Shown: positions 45,736-55,165, counted from the stretch's first letter. The stretch is DNA of 64,000 bases from Actinocorallia sp. API 0066 (GCF_020991275.1 NZ_JAJLQY010000009.1:248001-312000), one strand, 5' to 3'. Made by a program: numbers and translations. Notes: generated from the letters alone by a model not told the origin.

Positions 45736-46623
45736 ATGGCAGACATCGACTTCCGCAAGGTCGGCGGACGGATCGGGGCCGAGGTGGTCGGCCTCGACGT
45801 CCGCGAACTCGACGAAGCGCTGTTCACCGAGGTCAACGCGGCACTCCTGGAGCACAAGGCGCTCGTCTTCCGCGGCCAGCACCTCGACGACGCGGGACAG
45901 GTGGCGTTCGCCTCCCGCTTCGGCCCGCTCACCGGCGCCCACCCGACGGTCCCGTCCGTCGAGGGGCAGCCGCAGATCCTGGAGGTCAACGGAGACGAGG
46001 GCATCCGGGCCAACAACTGGCACACCGACGTCACGTTCGTCCGGACGCCGCCCAAGGCGAGCACCCTGCGCGGCATCATCGTGCCCCCGTACGGCGGCAA
46101 CACCCTCATCGCCAACAGCGTCACCGCCTACAACGACCTGCCTGCACCGCTCAGGGAGTTCGCCGACAAGGCGTGGGCCGTGCACACCAACGACTACGAC
46201 TACGTCCAGCCGCAGTTCGAGACCGAGGCACGGCAGGAGCACCGCAAGGTGTTCACCTCCACGAGGTACCGGACCGCCCACCCGGTCGTCCGAGTGCATC
46301 CGGAGACGGGCGAGCGAGGGCTGTTCATCGGAGGCTTCGCCCAGACGATCGTCGGCCTCTCCACCCGGGAGTCCCGCGCGATCCTCGACCTGCTCCAGCA
46401 CTACGTCACCCGGCCGGAGAACATCTTCCGCGTCCAGTGGGAGCCGGGCGACCTGGTGCTCTTCGACAACCGCGCGACGCAGCACTACGCGCCGGACGAC
46501 TACGGCGACCTGCCCCGCCACCTGCGCCGGGTGACGATCGCGGGCGACGTGCCCGTGAGCATCACCGGCGAGGAGAGCAGGATCCTCGAAGGCGACGAGG
46601 CACGCCACTACACGCCCGCCTGA
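45736..46623 (+). CDS. TauD/TfdA-family Fe(II)/2-oxoglutarate dioxygenase
   Basis: A 295-aa oxygenase. The iron facial triad is visible as His/Asp in NNWHTDVTF (about 94-96) and the distal His in NRATQHYAPDDYG (about 249); the 2-oxoglutarate Arg is in LRRVTIAGD. The family includes taurine, alkylsulfate and herbicide dioxygenases, mostly used to release sulfite or handle xenobiotics. GAGAGGAGC precedes the ATG at 45736. No sulfonate transporter is nearby, so the substrate is unknown. Transcribed alone. Confidence 0.92.
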   Translation: MADIDFRKVGGRIGAEVVGLDVRELDEALFTEVNAALLEHKALVFRGQHLDDAGQVAFASRFGPLTGAHPTVPSVEGQPQILEVNGDEGIRANNWHTDVTFVRTPPKASTLRGIIVPPYGGNTLIANSVTAYNDLPAPLREFADKAWAVHTNDYDYVQPQFETEARQEHRKVFTSTRYRTAHPVVRVHPETGERGLFIGGFAQTIVGLSTRESRAILDLLQHYVTRPENIFRVQWEPGDLVLFDNRATQHYAPDDYGDLPRHLRRVTIAGDVPVSITGEESRILEGDEARHYTPA

Positions 46624-46651
46624 GCGCGCCGAACGCGCCGAACGTCTGACA

Positions 46652-46678
46652 GGGACGGCCGGAGCCCCCGGCCGTCCC
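46652..46678. terminator. Bidirectional hairpin between dioxygenase and TetR gene
   Basis: GGGACGGCCGG (46652-46662) and CCGGCCGTCCC (46668-46678) form a perfect 11-bp stem with a 5-nt loop, 28 nt after one stop and 10 nt after the converging one. Confidence 0.65.
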
Positions 46679-46688
46679 CGCGCCGTTC

Positions 46689-47318
46689 TCAGGCCGGGCG
46701 GGGGGCGGTGGAGGTGAGCGTGGCCATGATGAGGGACGTGCAGCGGTCCACCAGGTCGGCGCGCTTACCCGGCAGGTCGCCCGCCAGCCACGCGGTGAGG
46801 ATCTCGCTGAACCCGCCGACGATGAACCGGGCGGCGAACACGATCTGCGGGCTCGGATCCGAGTGCAGGACCGGCTCGCCCGTCATCAGCTTGGCGAACA
46901 TCTGCGAGGTGGCCAGGCGGCGCTCGGCGAGCACCGGGCTGGCCATCGCCTCGGCGAGCACAAGACGGCCCTTGCGCGGGTCGTCGGCGTAGAAGTCCAC
47001 GATCGCGGTGACGACGGCCCACACCCTGTCGCGCGTCCGGTCCGGGGCGGTGAGCAGCGCGGCGAGCGCCGCCTCCCGCACTTCGGTGACGATCCCGTCG
47101 TAGACGGCGGTGATGAGCGAGTCCAGATCCTGGAAGCTCTCGTAGAAGTAGCGGGGGGTCAGCCGGGCCCGCTCGATCACCCCGCGCACCGTCGTGCCGC
47201 GCAGCCCCTCGGTGCCGAGCAGGTCGAGGCCGGCCTCCAGCAGCCGGGCGCGCCGTTCGGCGACCCGGGCCTCGGGGCTGGCGCCGCCGTAGATGCGGCG
47301 GCTCGGCACGGCGTTCAT
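46689..47318 (-). CDS. TetR-family transcriptional regulator
   Basis: A 209-aa repressor. The HTH reads RARLLEAGLDLLGTEGLRGTTVRGVIERARLTPRYFYESFQDLDSL; the C-terminal domain is all-helical and ends in TSLIMATLTSTAP. The target is unknown; it is not beside an obvious operon, being convergent with the dioxygenase and about 80 nt downstream of purB. ATG at 47318 (GATGGCGGG upstream) is chosen over earlier starts. Confidence 0.88.
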   Translation of the reverse strand: MNAVPSRRIYGGASPEARVAERRARLLEAGLDLLGTEGLRGTTVRGVIERARLTPRYFYESFQDLDSLITAVYDGIVTEVREAALAALLTAPDRTRDRVWAVVTAIVDFYADDPRKGRLVLAEAMASPVLAERRLATSQMFAKLMTGEPVLHSDPSPQIVFAARFIVGGFSEILTAWLAGDLPGKRADLVDRCTSLIMATLTSTAPRPA

Positions 47319-47400
47319 CCCGCCATCCTGACAGAACATCCGTCGTCGCACCGGCGGACCGGGGAACGAAGGTAACGTCCGTTGTCAGTCGTGGGCGGTG

Positions 47401-48834
47401 TCACAAGATCGCGCCCGGGGTGTAGGCCGCGGCCTCGGGGTGCCGCTTGACGATCTCGTCGATCCGCTCGGCCACGGCGGCGACCTGCGCGGCCGCCGCG
47501 CCGGTGAAGGACAGCCGGTCGGCCATGAGCGCGTCCAGGTCGGCCCGGGTGAGGGGGAGACGGTCGTCAGCGGCCAGCCTGTCCAGCAGCTCGTTGTCGG
47601 CGGTGCCCCGCTCGCGCATGGCGAGCGCGGAGGCGACCGCGTGCTCCTTGATCACCTCGTGCGCCTCCTCCCGGCCGACGCCCGCCTTCACCGCCGCCAT
47701 GAGGACCTTGGTGGTGGCCAGGAACGGCAGGTAGCGGTCGAGCTCGCGGGAGACCACCGCGGGGAACGCGCCGAACTCGTCGAGCACCGTCAGGAACGTC
47801 TCGATGAGGCCGTCGACGGCGAAGAACGCGTCGGGCAGCGCGACCCGGCGGACCACCGAACAGGACACGTCGCCCTCGTTCCACTGGTCGCCCGCCAGCT
47901 CCGCCGTCATCGAGGCGTACCCGCGCAGGATGACCATAAAACCGTTGACGCGCTCGCACGAGCGGGTGTTCATCTTGTGCGGCATCGCCGAGGAGCCGAC
48001 CTGGCCCTCCTTGAAGCCCTCGGTGACCAGCTCGTGCCCCGCCATCAGCCGGATCGTCTTGGCCAGCGACGAGGGCGCCGCGGCCACCTGGACCAGCGCG
48101 GACAGCACGTCGTGGTCGAGGGAGCGCGGGTAGACCTGGCCGACGCTGACGAACCCGGAGCCGAAGCCCAGGTGCGCCGCGACGCCCCGCTCCAGCTCGG
48201 CCAGCTTCGCCGGATCGCCGCCGAGCAGGTCCAGCATGTCCTGGGCGGTGCCGACCGGGCCCTTGATCCCGCGCAGCGGGTAGCGCTCGACCAGGTTCTC
48301 CAACCGGGCCAGCGCGACGAGCAGCTCGTCGGCGGCGGTGGCGAACCGCTTGCCCAACGTGGTGGCCTGGGCGGCGACGTTGTGGGAGCGCCCCGCCATG
48401 ACCAGCTCGCCGTACTGGGCGGCCAGCGAGCCGAGCCGGGCCAACACCGCGACGGCGCGGTCGCGGACGTGCGCGAGGCTCAGCCGGATCTGGAGCTGCT
48501 CGACGTTCTCGGTGAGGTCCCGCGAGGTCATGCCCTTGTGCACGTGCTCGTGCCCGGCGAGGGCGTTGAACTCCTCGATGCGGGCCTTCACGTCGTGCCT
48601 GGTGACCTTCTCGCGCTCGGCGATCGAGGCGAGGTCCACCTGGTCCAGGACCCGCTCGTAGTCGGCGAGCGCCTGCTCGGGCACGTCGATCCCGAGCCCG
48701 GCCTGGGCGCGCAGCACGGCGAGCCACAGGCGCCGCTCCAGCCTCACCTTCTGCTCGGGCGACCAGAGGACGGCAAGGTCGGGCGAGGCGTAGCGGCCGG
48801 CGAGGACATTGGGGATGCGGGGCTTGGTGGTCAC
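47401..48834 (-). CDS. purB: Adenylosuccinate lyase
   Basis: A 477-aa lyase acting twice in purine synthesis (SAICAR to AICAR and adenylosuccinate to AMP). The fumarase-superfamily signature GSSAMPHKMNTRSCE is at about 285-299, with the HEHVHKGMTSRDL and AGRSHNVAAQATTLGKRF segments also present. The GTG start (TTKPRIPNVLAGRYAS) matches the usual N-terminus. It is a single housekeeping gene. Confidence 0.95.
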   Translation of the reverse strand: MTTKPRIPNVLAGRYASPDLAVLWSPEQKVRLERRLWLAVLRAQAGLGIDVPEQALADYERVLDQVDLASIAEREKVTRHDVKARIEEFNALAGHEHVHKGMTSRDLTENVEQLQIRLSLAHVRDRAVAVLARLGSLAAQYGELVMAGRSHNVAAQATTLGKRFATAADELLVALARLENLVERYPLRGIKGPVGTAQDMLDLLGGDPAKLAELERGVAAHLGFGSGFVSVGQVYPRSLDHDVLSALVQVAAAPSSLAKTIRLMAGHELVTEGFKEGQVGSSAMPHKMNTRSCERVNGFMVILRGYASMTAELAGDQWNEGDVSCSVVRRVALPDAFFAVDGLIETFLTVLDEFGAFPAVVSRELDRYLPFLATTKVLMAAVKAGVGREEAHEVIKEHAVASALAMRERGTADNELLDRLAADDRLPLTRADLDALMADRLSFTGAAAAQVAAVAERIDEIVKRHPEAAAYTPGAIL

Positions 48835-49044
48835 GTTCGCCGAGTCTATCGGGCGCCGGGAGAACCCAGCAGGTCAGCCCGGCAGGCCGGCCCGGGTGGG
48901 GGCGGGCACCGCGGGCGGCGCGCGTCTTGTGTGATCGTCTCTTGAAGCCGGGCCGCCGATCACCAAGACTGGACTCCGGGACGTCGGGGTCATCCCGCTC
49001 CGTCCCGGCCCCTGACCTTGGAAGATCGCCCCCGCGGAGCGCCC

Positions 49045-49218
49045 ATGTTCAGCACCTCCCTGGCCTTCCTCTGCGCCCTCGCCGCCTCCTGGCTGCGCGC
49101 CATGGGCAACGCCTACGCCGGCTACCTCGACCCGTACTGGGTGCGGCACGACGAGCACCTCGACGCCGAGACGTGGGACTGGAGCATCCCCTACCGGTGG
49201 TACGAGGCGTCACGCTGA
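49045..49218 (+). CDS. Small hypothetical protein
   Basis: A 57-aa frame starting at ATG 49045 after GCGGAGCGCCC. It has a hydrophobic N-terminus (STSLAFLCALAASWL) and an aromatic, acidic C-terminus (GYLDPYWVRHDEHLDAETWDWSIPYRWYE). The amino-acid mix is protein-like and not that of a shadow frame. Not recognised. The gap 48835-49044 before it holds the purB promoter region and no other gene. Confidence 0.45.
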   Translation: MFSTSLAFLCALAASWLRAMGNAYAGYLDPYWVRHDEHLDAETWDWSIPYRWYEASR

Positions 49219-49277
49219 CGCGCCCCGGTTCCCGCGGCGCGGCATGCCGCCGCTCAGCGCCGGACGCCCGTGGTGGG

Positions 49278-50105
49278 TCAGGTGCGGAGGAAGTCCAGGA
49301 GGTCGCTGTTGAACTTCTCCTTGTCGCCGGGGACCAGGGCGATGCCGTGGCCGCCGCCCGGATAGACCTTGAGTTGGGCGTTCGGGATGATCTTCGCGGA
49401 CTTGCGCGCGGTGGCGTCGATCGGCACGATCTGGTCGTCGTCGCCGTGCACGATGAGCGTCGGCACGTCGAACTTCCTGAGGTCCTCGGTGAAGTCCGTC
49501 TCGGCGAAGGCGGAGACGCAGGCGACGCCCGCCCTGACGCTCTCCTGCATGGCCATGTACCAGAACGCGTCGCGGTTGCCCTGGGTGACGCGGTTGTGCG
49601 GACGGTTGGATCCGAAGAAGCCCTCGGACGCGTCGCGCCAGTACTGCGAGCGCTCCTCGATGATGCCGCGCTTGAAGTCGTCGAAGACCTTGTTCGGGAC
49701 GCCCTCCGGGTTGTCCGACGTCTGGAGCAGGAGCGGCGGGATCGCCGACAGCAGGACGGCCTTGCTGACCCGTCCGGTGCCGTGCCTGCCGATGTAGCGG
49801 GCCAGTTCGCCGCCGCCCATGGAGTGGGCGACGAGGACGGCGTCACGCAGGTCGAGCGCCTCCATGAGCTGGGCGAGGTCGTCGGCGAACGTGTCGAAGT
49901 CGTAACCGTCCCACGTCTGGGTGGACCTGCCGTGGCCGCGCCGGTCGTGCGCGATGCCCCGGAAGCCGTTGTCGGCGACCAGCTTCAGCTGGTCCTGCCA
50001 GGCGTCGCCGTTGAGCGGCCAGCCGTGGATGAAGACGACGGGCTGTCCGCTGCCCCAGTCGTTGTAGAAGATCTCGGCTCCGTCGCGGGTCTTGACGAAT
50101 CCCAT
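49278..50105 (-). CDS. Alpha/beta hydrolase (non-heme haloperoxidase/esterase type)
   Basis: A 275-aa hydrolase. FIHGWPLNGDAWQDQL, HDRRGHGRSTQTWDGYD, the nucleophile Ser in LVAHSMGGGELARYIGRHG, the acid in HGDDDQIVPI and the His in GGGHGIAL match cofactor-free haloperoxidase/esterase proteins. Perhydrolase activity is a known side reaction; the physiological substrate is unknown. ATG 50105 is the natural start with GGGGGAGCC upstream. Confidence 0.92.
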   Translation of the reverse strand: MGFVKTRDGAEIFYNDWGSGQPVVFIHGWPLNGDAWQDQLKLVADNGFRGIAHDRRGHGRSTQTWDGYDFDTFADDLAQLMEALDLRDAVLVAHSMGGGELARYIGRHGTGRVSKAVLLSAIPPLLLQTSDNPEGVPNKVFDDFKRGIIEERSQYWRDASEGFFGSNRPHNRVTQGNRDAFWYMAMQESVRAGVACVSAFAETDFTEDLRKFDVPTLIVHGDDDQIVPIDATARKSAKIIPNAQLKVYPGGGHGIALVPGDKEKFNSDLLDFLRT

Positions 50106-50272
50106 GGAAGGCTCCCCCTCGCTGGTGAACGCGCGACCGCGTCGGAGGGAGGGGGCGGCTAGGCGATCCCCCGGATCGGGCGCGGTCTGACATCTCCGAC
50201 TGAATCAGGCGAATCGGAAATAGCGTGAAGATTGCTGTCAAAGTCGTCATCTCCTCTTCGGGTTCCACGGCC

Positions 50273-51490
50273 TCAGTGCGGGAGGCGGTCGAGGAGCCAC
50301 TCGGCGTGGCCCCGGGTGACGCGGGTGTGCGGGTTGTTCCGTGGGGCGAGCACGTAGTCGTCGAAGTCGCTCTCGCCCGGATCCAGGTCGTTCACCGCGA
50401 CGTACAGGTTCGCGGCGGTGATGTCGCGGATGGACACGGCGCTGGCCGACGGGACGAAGCAGTGCGCGGGCACCGGGTCGTCGACGCCGAGGCCCAGGCC
50501 CGCGAGCTGGTTGAGCGCGTCGGCGAGGATCCCGAACCCGGCCAGGGTGCCGCCGGGCGCGCCGTCCACGGGTGGCACGCCGGGCGCCTGCGCCTCGACC
50601 ACGTCGTCGCTGAGCAGGCGCAGCTTGCCCGCCAGCGTGTCGGGCGGGGACGGCTGGGTGCGCAGGTCGGTGCCGGTGATGCGCTGGCCGGTGCCCACCA
50701 GCGCGGTGAGGCCCGCGTCCGCGCCGTTGCCGGTGCCGTCGCCCGTGCCGTCGGCGAGGCCGATCACCCGTGGGATGCGCGGCCAGCCGCCGACCTTTTC
50801 GAGCGCGGTGAGGAACGCCGCGCGCTCGGGCGCGGGGGCGGGCACGCCGTTCCAGTCGGGCAGGTGCCAGGCGAGCATCTGGCGGGCGGCCGGGCTGTTC
50901 AGCTGGTCGGACAGGCGGGAGTCATAGGGCTTCAGGTAGTGGGCGAACGCCTGGAGCGAGACGGGCACGTAGGCGCCCCGGTGCGGCGTGTCCCAGGACC
51001 AGTACAGGGCGGTCTGGTGGTCCATCCGCTGGGCTTCGAACCGGGCTAGCGTGTACCGCGTGACGAGCCCGCCCATGCTGAACCCGCCGACGGTGAGGCG
51101 GTGGTCGCCGATCCGCTCGGCGAGGACGCGCAGGATCGCCGCCTGGGCGGCGCGCGCGTTGTCCGGGATCGACGCGGCGCGGTCGGTGAAGCCCAGCAGG
51201 ATCACGTCGCGGCCACGGCGGTGTAGTTCGGTGAGCAGTGGGTAGTCGAGCCATTCGAGCCCCTGCCAGAGGAACTCCAGTGTGCTGGGGCCCGTGTTGA
51301 ACCCGTCGGCGAGGACGACCGGCCGGACCAGGCCCGGGTTGTGCGCGCCGTGGTAGACCCAGGCGGTGCCGCCCGGCAGGTTCCACACCGCGTCCGGCAC
51401 GGGTGGCGCCTGCGCGGGCCTCCCCACGGACGGGGCGAGGGCGATCGGCGGTGCGGCGCGGAACGCGTCGGTGATCTCGTTCTTGGTCAT
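50273..51490 (-). CDS. Lipase/esterase-like alpha/beta hydrolase
   Basis: A 405-aa protein. RPVVLADGFNTGPSTLEFL and the nucleophile elbow GGFSMGGLVTRY (about residue 155) indicate a lipase-type fold; SWDTPHRGAYVP recalls GXSXG lipases with a His-rich lid region. No signal peptide is seen. The ATG at 51490 is preferred over a TTG two codons earlier. A repeated Gly/Asp/Asn stretch (ADGTGDGTGNGADAG) lies mid-protein. Substrate unknown. Confidence 0.75.
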   Translation of the reverse strand: MTKNEITDAFRAAPPIALAPSVGRPAQAPPVPDAVWNLPGGTAWVYHGAHNPGLVRPVVLADGFNTGPSTLEFLWQGLEWLDYPLLTELHRRGRDVILLGFTDRAASIPDNARAAQAAILRVLAERIGDHRLTVGGFSMGGLVTRYTLARFEAQRMDHQTALYWSWDTPHRGAYVPVSLQAFAHYLKPYDSRLSDQLNSPAARQMLAWHLPDWNGVPAPAPERAAFLTALEKVGGWPRIPRVIGLADGTGDGTGNGADAGLTALVGTGQRITGTDLRTQPSPPDTLAGKLRLLSDDVVEAQAPGVPPVDGAPGGTLAGFGILADALNQLAGLGLGVDDPVPAHCFVPSASAVSIRDITAANLYVAVNDLDPGESDFDDYVLAPRNNPHTRVTRGHAEWLLDRLPH

Positions 51491-51597
51491 GGTCAAGAGT
51501 TACCATCTGCAATTTTCGCATTGCGGACAGTAAGCCAACCATGGCTGTTTGGTGACTGTGAGTATGTCGGTGGTTTCTGGTGTTCGTCACCGATGTC

Positions 51598-51628
51598 GGC
51601 GGGGGCCGGGTTTGTTCCGGCCCCCGCC
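51598..51628 (-). terminator. Strong hairpin downstream of the stabilization-like gene
   Basis: GGCGGGGGCCGG (51598-51609) pairs perfectly with CCGGCCCCCGCC (51617-51628) around GTTTGTT, 8 nt past the stop at 51637. There is no U-tract. Confidence 0.6.
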
Positions 51629-51636
51629 CGGCGGCG

Positions 51637-51972
51637 TCACTCCCTGACCCCGAGCGCCTTCTTGAGCTCGTCCTTGGTCATCTTCGAGCGGCCCTCGATG
51701 TGCTTCTTCTTCGCCTCGTTGTAGAGCTCGTCCTTGGTGCGGCCCTTGGGGCGGTTGGTCCCGGACCGCAGGCCGCCGCGCCGTTCTGGCGACATGTCCT
51801 CGCGGGAGAGCCTGCTCGACGTCTTGGCCTCGCCCGCCCGCGCGCGGTCCTTGTTCACGGTCCGCGCCGCGATCTCCTCGGCGCGGCGCTCGCCGTACCC
51901 GCGCTGCTCGGCCGAGTCCTTGATGTGCTCGTACTGGCGTTCCCGCTTGTCGCTCCATGCCTGCCGGGGCAT
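51637..51972 (-). CDS. Plasmid-stabilization-like / Rho-N-domain small protein
   Basis: A 111-aa basic protein of a kind common in Actinobacteria and often labelled plasmid stabilization protein. It has WSDKRERQYEHIKDSAEQRGYGERRAEEIAARTVNKDRARAGE, a linker (RSGTNRPKGRTKDELYNEAK) and a C-terminal SAP/Rho-N-like motif (SKMTKDELKKALGV). Probably nucleic-acid binding; the name does not imply a plasmid here. Confidence 0.8.
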   Translation of the reverse strand: MPRQAWSDKRERQYEHIKDSAEQRGYGERRAEEIAARTVNKDRARAGEAKTSSRLSREDMSPERRGGLRSGTNRPKGRTKDELYNEAKKKHIEGRSKMTKDELKKALGVRE

Positions 51973-52121
51973 CGCCGCCTCCTTCGCTTCGGTTTTGGTG
52001 AGGTCCTCCCTGGTCGCCCTACCCGTCGTGGCTCGGGCAAAAGGTTGATATGTGCCACGTTTGGCGGCGTCTGTAGGGGAATGGGGAGTTCATCGGTACA
52101 GCGCGGCAGGGAGGACGGATC

Positions 52122-52334
52122 ATGGGCACGAAGGTCGAACCGGAGCCCGGACCCCGGCGCGGGCGGAAGCAGCCCGAAGCAGCGGCCGAGCAGGAGTCCG
52201 AACGGGCCGCCCGGCGGGTCTCGCACGGCCTCGAACACGGCGCCGCCGAGGACGAGCTGGACCAGGCCGACGTCGAACGCGTCGCCGAGACGACGTCGTC
52301 GCCCCAGCCGCCGCCCGACGAACGCCAGGACTAG
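52122..52334 (+). CDS. Small charged disordered protein
   Basis: A 70-aa protein with strong GGGAGGACGG upstream of the ATG at 52122. It is rich in Glu, Arg, Pro and Ala (GPRRGRKQPEAAAEQESERAARR, then ADVERVAETTSSPQPPPDERQD) and predicted disordered. It is divergent from the stabilization-like gene and converges with the P450. Not recognised. Confidence 0.55.
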   Translation: MGTKVEPEPGPRRGRKQPEAAAEQESERAARRVSHGLEHGAAEDELDQADVERVAETTSSPQPPPDERQD

Positions 52335-52391
52335 AACCCGCCTCTACGGCTCCAGACGAGCGGGCGAAGTACCACGAGCGGTCCGCCCGGC

Positions 52392-53753
52392 TCATCGGCC
52401 GTCTCCTCCCCGCTCACCCAGTCGTCTGACGGCGAACCGCAGCCGGTACGGGCTGAAGCTCCCCGGTAGGGGCAGGCCGGGTGACAGCCGGCGCCCGGCC
52501 GTCTGCCGGTAGACGTGGTCGCGCACCAGTTCGGCGAGGAACACGCTGGTGGTGAGCATGACGAGGTCGCGGCCCGGACACTCGGCGGGGCCGCCGCTGA
52601 AGGGCACCACCGACCAGCTGTCGGCGGCGCTCCCGTCGAGCCACACGTCGGGCGTGAAGGAGTCGGCGTAGGGCAGCGACGCGGCGTCACGCTGCACGAA
52701 CGTCGCGGGGATCAGCACCGCCGTCCCGCCCGGCAGGGTGTCGCCGCCCAGGTCGACGTCGCGGGTCGCGTCGCGCAGGATCGCGGGCGTGGTGGGCCAC
52801 AGCCGCACCGATTCAAGGACGCACGCCCGCAGATACCCCAGGGCGACGGGATCCCGGACGATCGCCGTGCGCGCGCGGGCATCCTGCACAGGGTGCGACG
52901 TCAGAAGGGCCAGCGCGCGGAACAGGACGAGGCCCGCCGAGTCGAAGGCGAACAGCCATTGGGGGACCTGGTCGTAGGCGGCGGTCTCAGGGGTCTGCGG
53001 TGTCGCGGCGAGCACGCCCGCGAGGCTGTTCGGCTCCGCCCTGCGCAGGTGCCCTTCGAGCCTTCCCCTGAACTCCCGGTACGTGCGCTCGCTACGCGGC
53101 GCGTACCCCCAGTTGGCTTCGCGCCGCAGCCTGAACAGGGTGTCGGTGACGGCGTGGTCGTCGCGGGCGCCGTCGCCCAGGACCACCCGGCGAAGGACGC
53201 GCGCCCAGCACACACGCAGGGCCTCCCAGCGGAGGTCGGTGTCCTCGGCGAGGTCCAGAAGCAGCCGCGCCTCCTCCCGAACGACCCGGGTGAACGCCTC
53301 CGACAGCCGGTGTATCCCGCGCCCCGTGTCGAGGACCTCTTCGTTGAACTGCCTGCGGAGGTGCCTCTCCGGCCCGCTGGAGACGAGCACGCCGCGCGGC
53401 TGGAAGCGTCCGACGGCGTGCCGCTTCTCCAGGTTGGCCACCGCGAACGGCTCGGGTTCGCCCTCCAGGACCCGCCGCACCCCCTCGGCGTCCAGCACCA
53501 GGGCGAGCCTGCGCCCCGGCAGCCGTACCAGCAGCGTGTTCCCGTATCCGTACTTGCGCCGCATCGCGGCCAACAGCCTTGTGGACCGCCGGTCGGCGTC
53601 GAGGAGATCCCCCAGATCCACCATGAGCGGCCACCGTGCCAGCAGCCCCCGCGCCACGAGCGGCACCAGCACCCCGCCCGTGATCACCGCCCCGTCCCAC
53701 GCCGACACCCGGGCGACCCCGCCCACCCTGACCCGCTCCCGAACCCCGCCCAT
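52392..53753 (-). CDS. Cytochrome P450
   Basis: A 453-aa P450. The heme loop VVPFSGGPAECPGRDLVML contains the axial Cys (about residue 392) and fits FxxGxxxCxG; the K-helix ExxR is ESVRLWP. The I-helix reads FAFDSAGLVLFRALAL and lacks the usual acidic-Thr pair, so oxygen activation may be unusual, as in some rearranging P450s. The N-terminus has a hydrophobic stretch (VITGGVLVPLVARGLL) unlike soluble bacterial P450s. No ferredoxin is adjacent. The start at 53753 is uncertain. Confidence 0.9.
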   Translation of the reverse strand: MGGVRERVRVGGVARVSAWDGAVITGGVLVPLVARGLLARWPLMVDLGDLLDADRRSTRLLAAMRRKYGYGNTLLVRLPGRRLALVLDAEGVRRVLEGEPEPFAVANLEKRHAVGRFQPRGVLVSSGPERHLRRQFNEEVLDTGRGIHRLSEAFTRVVREEARLLLDLAEDTDLRWEALRVCWARVLRRVVLGDGARDDHAVTDTLFRLRREANWGYAPRSERTYREFRGRLEGHLRRAEPNSLAGVLAATPQTPETAAYDQVPQWLFAFDSAGLVLFRALALLTSHPVQDARARTAIVRDPVALGYLRACVLESVRLWPTTPAILRDATRDVDLGGDTLPGGTAVLIPATFVQRDAASLPYADSFTPDVWLDGSAADSWSVVPFSGGPAECPGRDLVMLTTSVFLAELVRDHVYRQTAGRRLSPGLPLPGSFSPYRLRFAVRRLGERGGDGR

Positions 53754-53966
53754 CCCTCACCCCCGCAGGTGTCTCGGCTGCCTCTACGCTCCCCTTCCCC
53801 CACCCCCGCGCTTCATGGGCGTTATTTCCAATTCTGTGGCGAATCGTTCGGCCTCTTGGATCTCCCGTGTGTCGAGATCATCCGCAAAAGGGCTGTTCAG
53901 GTGGGTCGGGTGGTACCTGGCGGGAGACGGGGTGGATGATGCGGGAGGCGAGAGGGACAGGGGAGA

Positions 53967-55145
53967 GTGTTCGGGCTTCGGGGCGGGGGCGTGCTGCTCG
54001 GGCACGCGGTGATGACGCAGCTGATCACGTTCGTGCTGCGGCCGACGATGTCGTACCGTGCGCTGGAACTCGACGTGCCTGCGGCGGCGCTGGGCGTGCT
54101 CGCGGCCAGCTTCGCCTTCGCGCCGCTCGTGCTGGCGCTGCCCGTCGGCCAGCTCACCGACCGGGTGGGCGAGCGGCGCGTCGCGCTCGCAGGGGCGGCG
54201 TGCGTGACGGCCGCCGCCCTGGTCTTCACCGTCCTCGGCGGCGGCCTCGCCGGGCTGCTCTGCGGCAGCGTGCTGCTCGGCGTCGGCCATCTGGGCTGCG
54301 TCGTCGGGCAACAGGCGCTCGTCGCCAACACCTCCGGCAAGGGCGGCTACGACACCGCCTTCGGCCACTACACCTTCGCGGCCTCCCTGGGGCAGTCGCT
54401 CGGGCCGCTGCTCATCCTCCTGTTCGGCGGAAACCAGGAGATCCCGCACACCGGCCGGATCTTCGCCGCCTGCGTGGGCGCCGCCGCCGTCCTCGTCGCG
54501 CTGTCGTTCGCGCTGCCCGACAGCCGCCGTACGGGCCCCACGGCCAGGGAGACGCCGCGCGGCGGCTTCGGCGACCTGGTGCGGCTGCCCGGCCTCGTGC
54601 GGGCCCTGACGGCGAGCTGCGTCGTGCTCGCCGCCGTCGACATCACCCTCGCCTACCTGCCCGCGCTCGGCGCCGAACGCGGCATGGCGTCCGGCACGGT
54701 AGGGCTGCTGCTCACCGTGCGCGGCCTCGCCTCGATGGCCTCGCGCCTCTTCCTGGGTCGGCTCACGGCCCGGCTCGGCCGTCGCCGCCTCCTGACCGTC
54801 AGCACCTTCGCGGCGGGCGTGGCGATGGCGTTGCTGCCGCTCGACCTACCGTTGCCCGCTCTCGTCCTGGTGATGACGGCGGCGGGGCTCGGGCTCGGCG
54901 TCGGCCAGCCGCTCACCATGTCGTGGCTCGCCGAGGCGACGCCGCCCGGCCTGCGCGGCAGGGCCATGGCGCTGCGCCTCGTGGGGAACCGGACCGGGCA
55001 GATCGTCATCCCCTCGGCGGCCGGAGCCCTCGCCGCGGGACTCGGCGTCGCGGGCGTCCTGTACGCCACCGCCGCGGCCCTCGGTTACGCCGCCCTGTCG
55101 GCCCGCACCCTGCCCGTCGACGCGACACCTGTGGCGGACACCTAA
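53967..55145 (+). CDS. MFS transporter
   Basis: A 392-aa major facilitator with about 12 helices. The loop 2-3 motif is GQLTDRVGERRVALAG, with the related GRLTARLGRRRLL in the second half and a GLGLGVGQPLTMSWLAEATPPGLRGRAMALRLVGNRTGQ segment typical of drug/sugar efflux MFS. GTG at 53967 has GGGGAGA upstream. It is divergent from the P450 across 213 nt that is AT-richer than average, which suggests shared control. Substrate unknown. Confidence 0.9.
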   Translation: MFGLRGGGVLLGHAVMTQLITFVLRPTMSYRALELDVPAAALGVLAASFAFAPLVLALPVGQLTDRVGERRVALAGAACVTAAALVFTVLGGGLAGLLCGSVLLGVGHLGCVVGQQALVANTSGKGGYDTAFGHYTFAASLGQSLGPLLILLFGGNQEIPHTGRIFAACVGAAAVLVALSFALPDSRRTGPTARETPRGGFGDLVRLPGLVRALTASCVVLAAVDITLAYLPALGAERGMASGTVGLLLTVRGLASMASRLFLGRLTARLGRRRLLTVSTFAAGVAMALLPLDLPLPALVLVMTAAGLGLGVGQPLTMSWLAEATPPGLRGRAMALRLVGNRTGQIVIPSAAGALAAGLGVAGVLYATAAALGYAALSARTLPVDATPVADT

Positions 55146-55165
55146 CCGTGCGCCGGACGGTCCTG

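Noticed and set aside
51637-51972. Evidence of an integrated plasmid from a plasmid-stabilization-like protein
   Set aside because: This small family is chromosomal in many Actinobacteria and no replication, partition or transfer genes are nearby.
53784-53900. Protein-like minus-strand segment (ADDLDTREIQEAERFATELEI) between the P450 and MFS genes
   Set aside because: It has no plausible start codon of its own and the open frame continues antisense through the MFS gene; it may be a remnant or chance.
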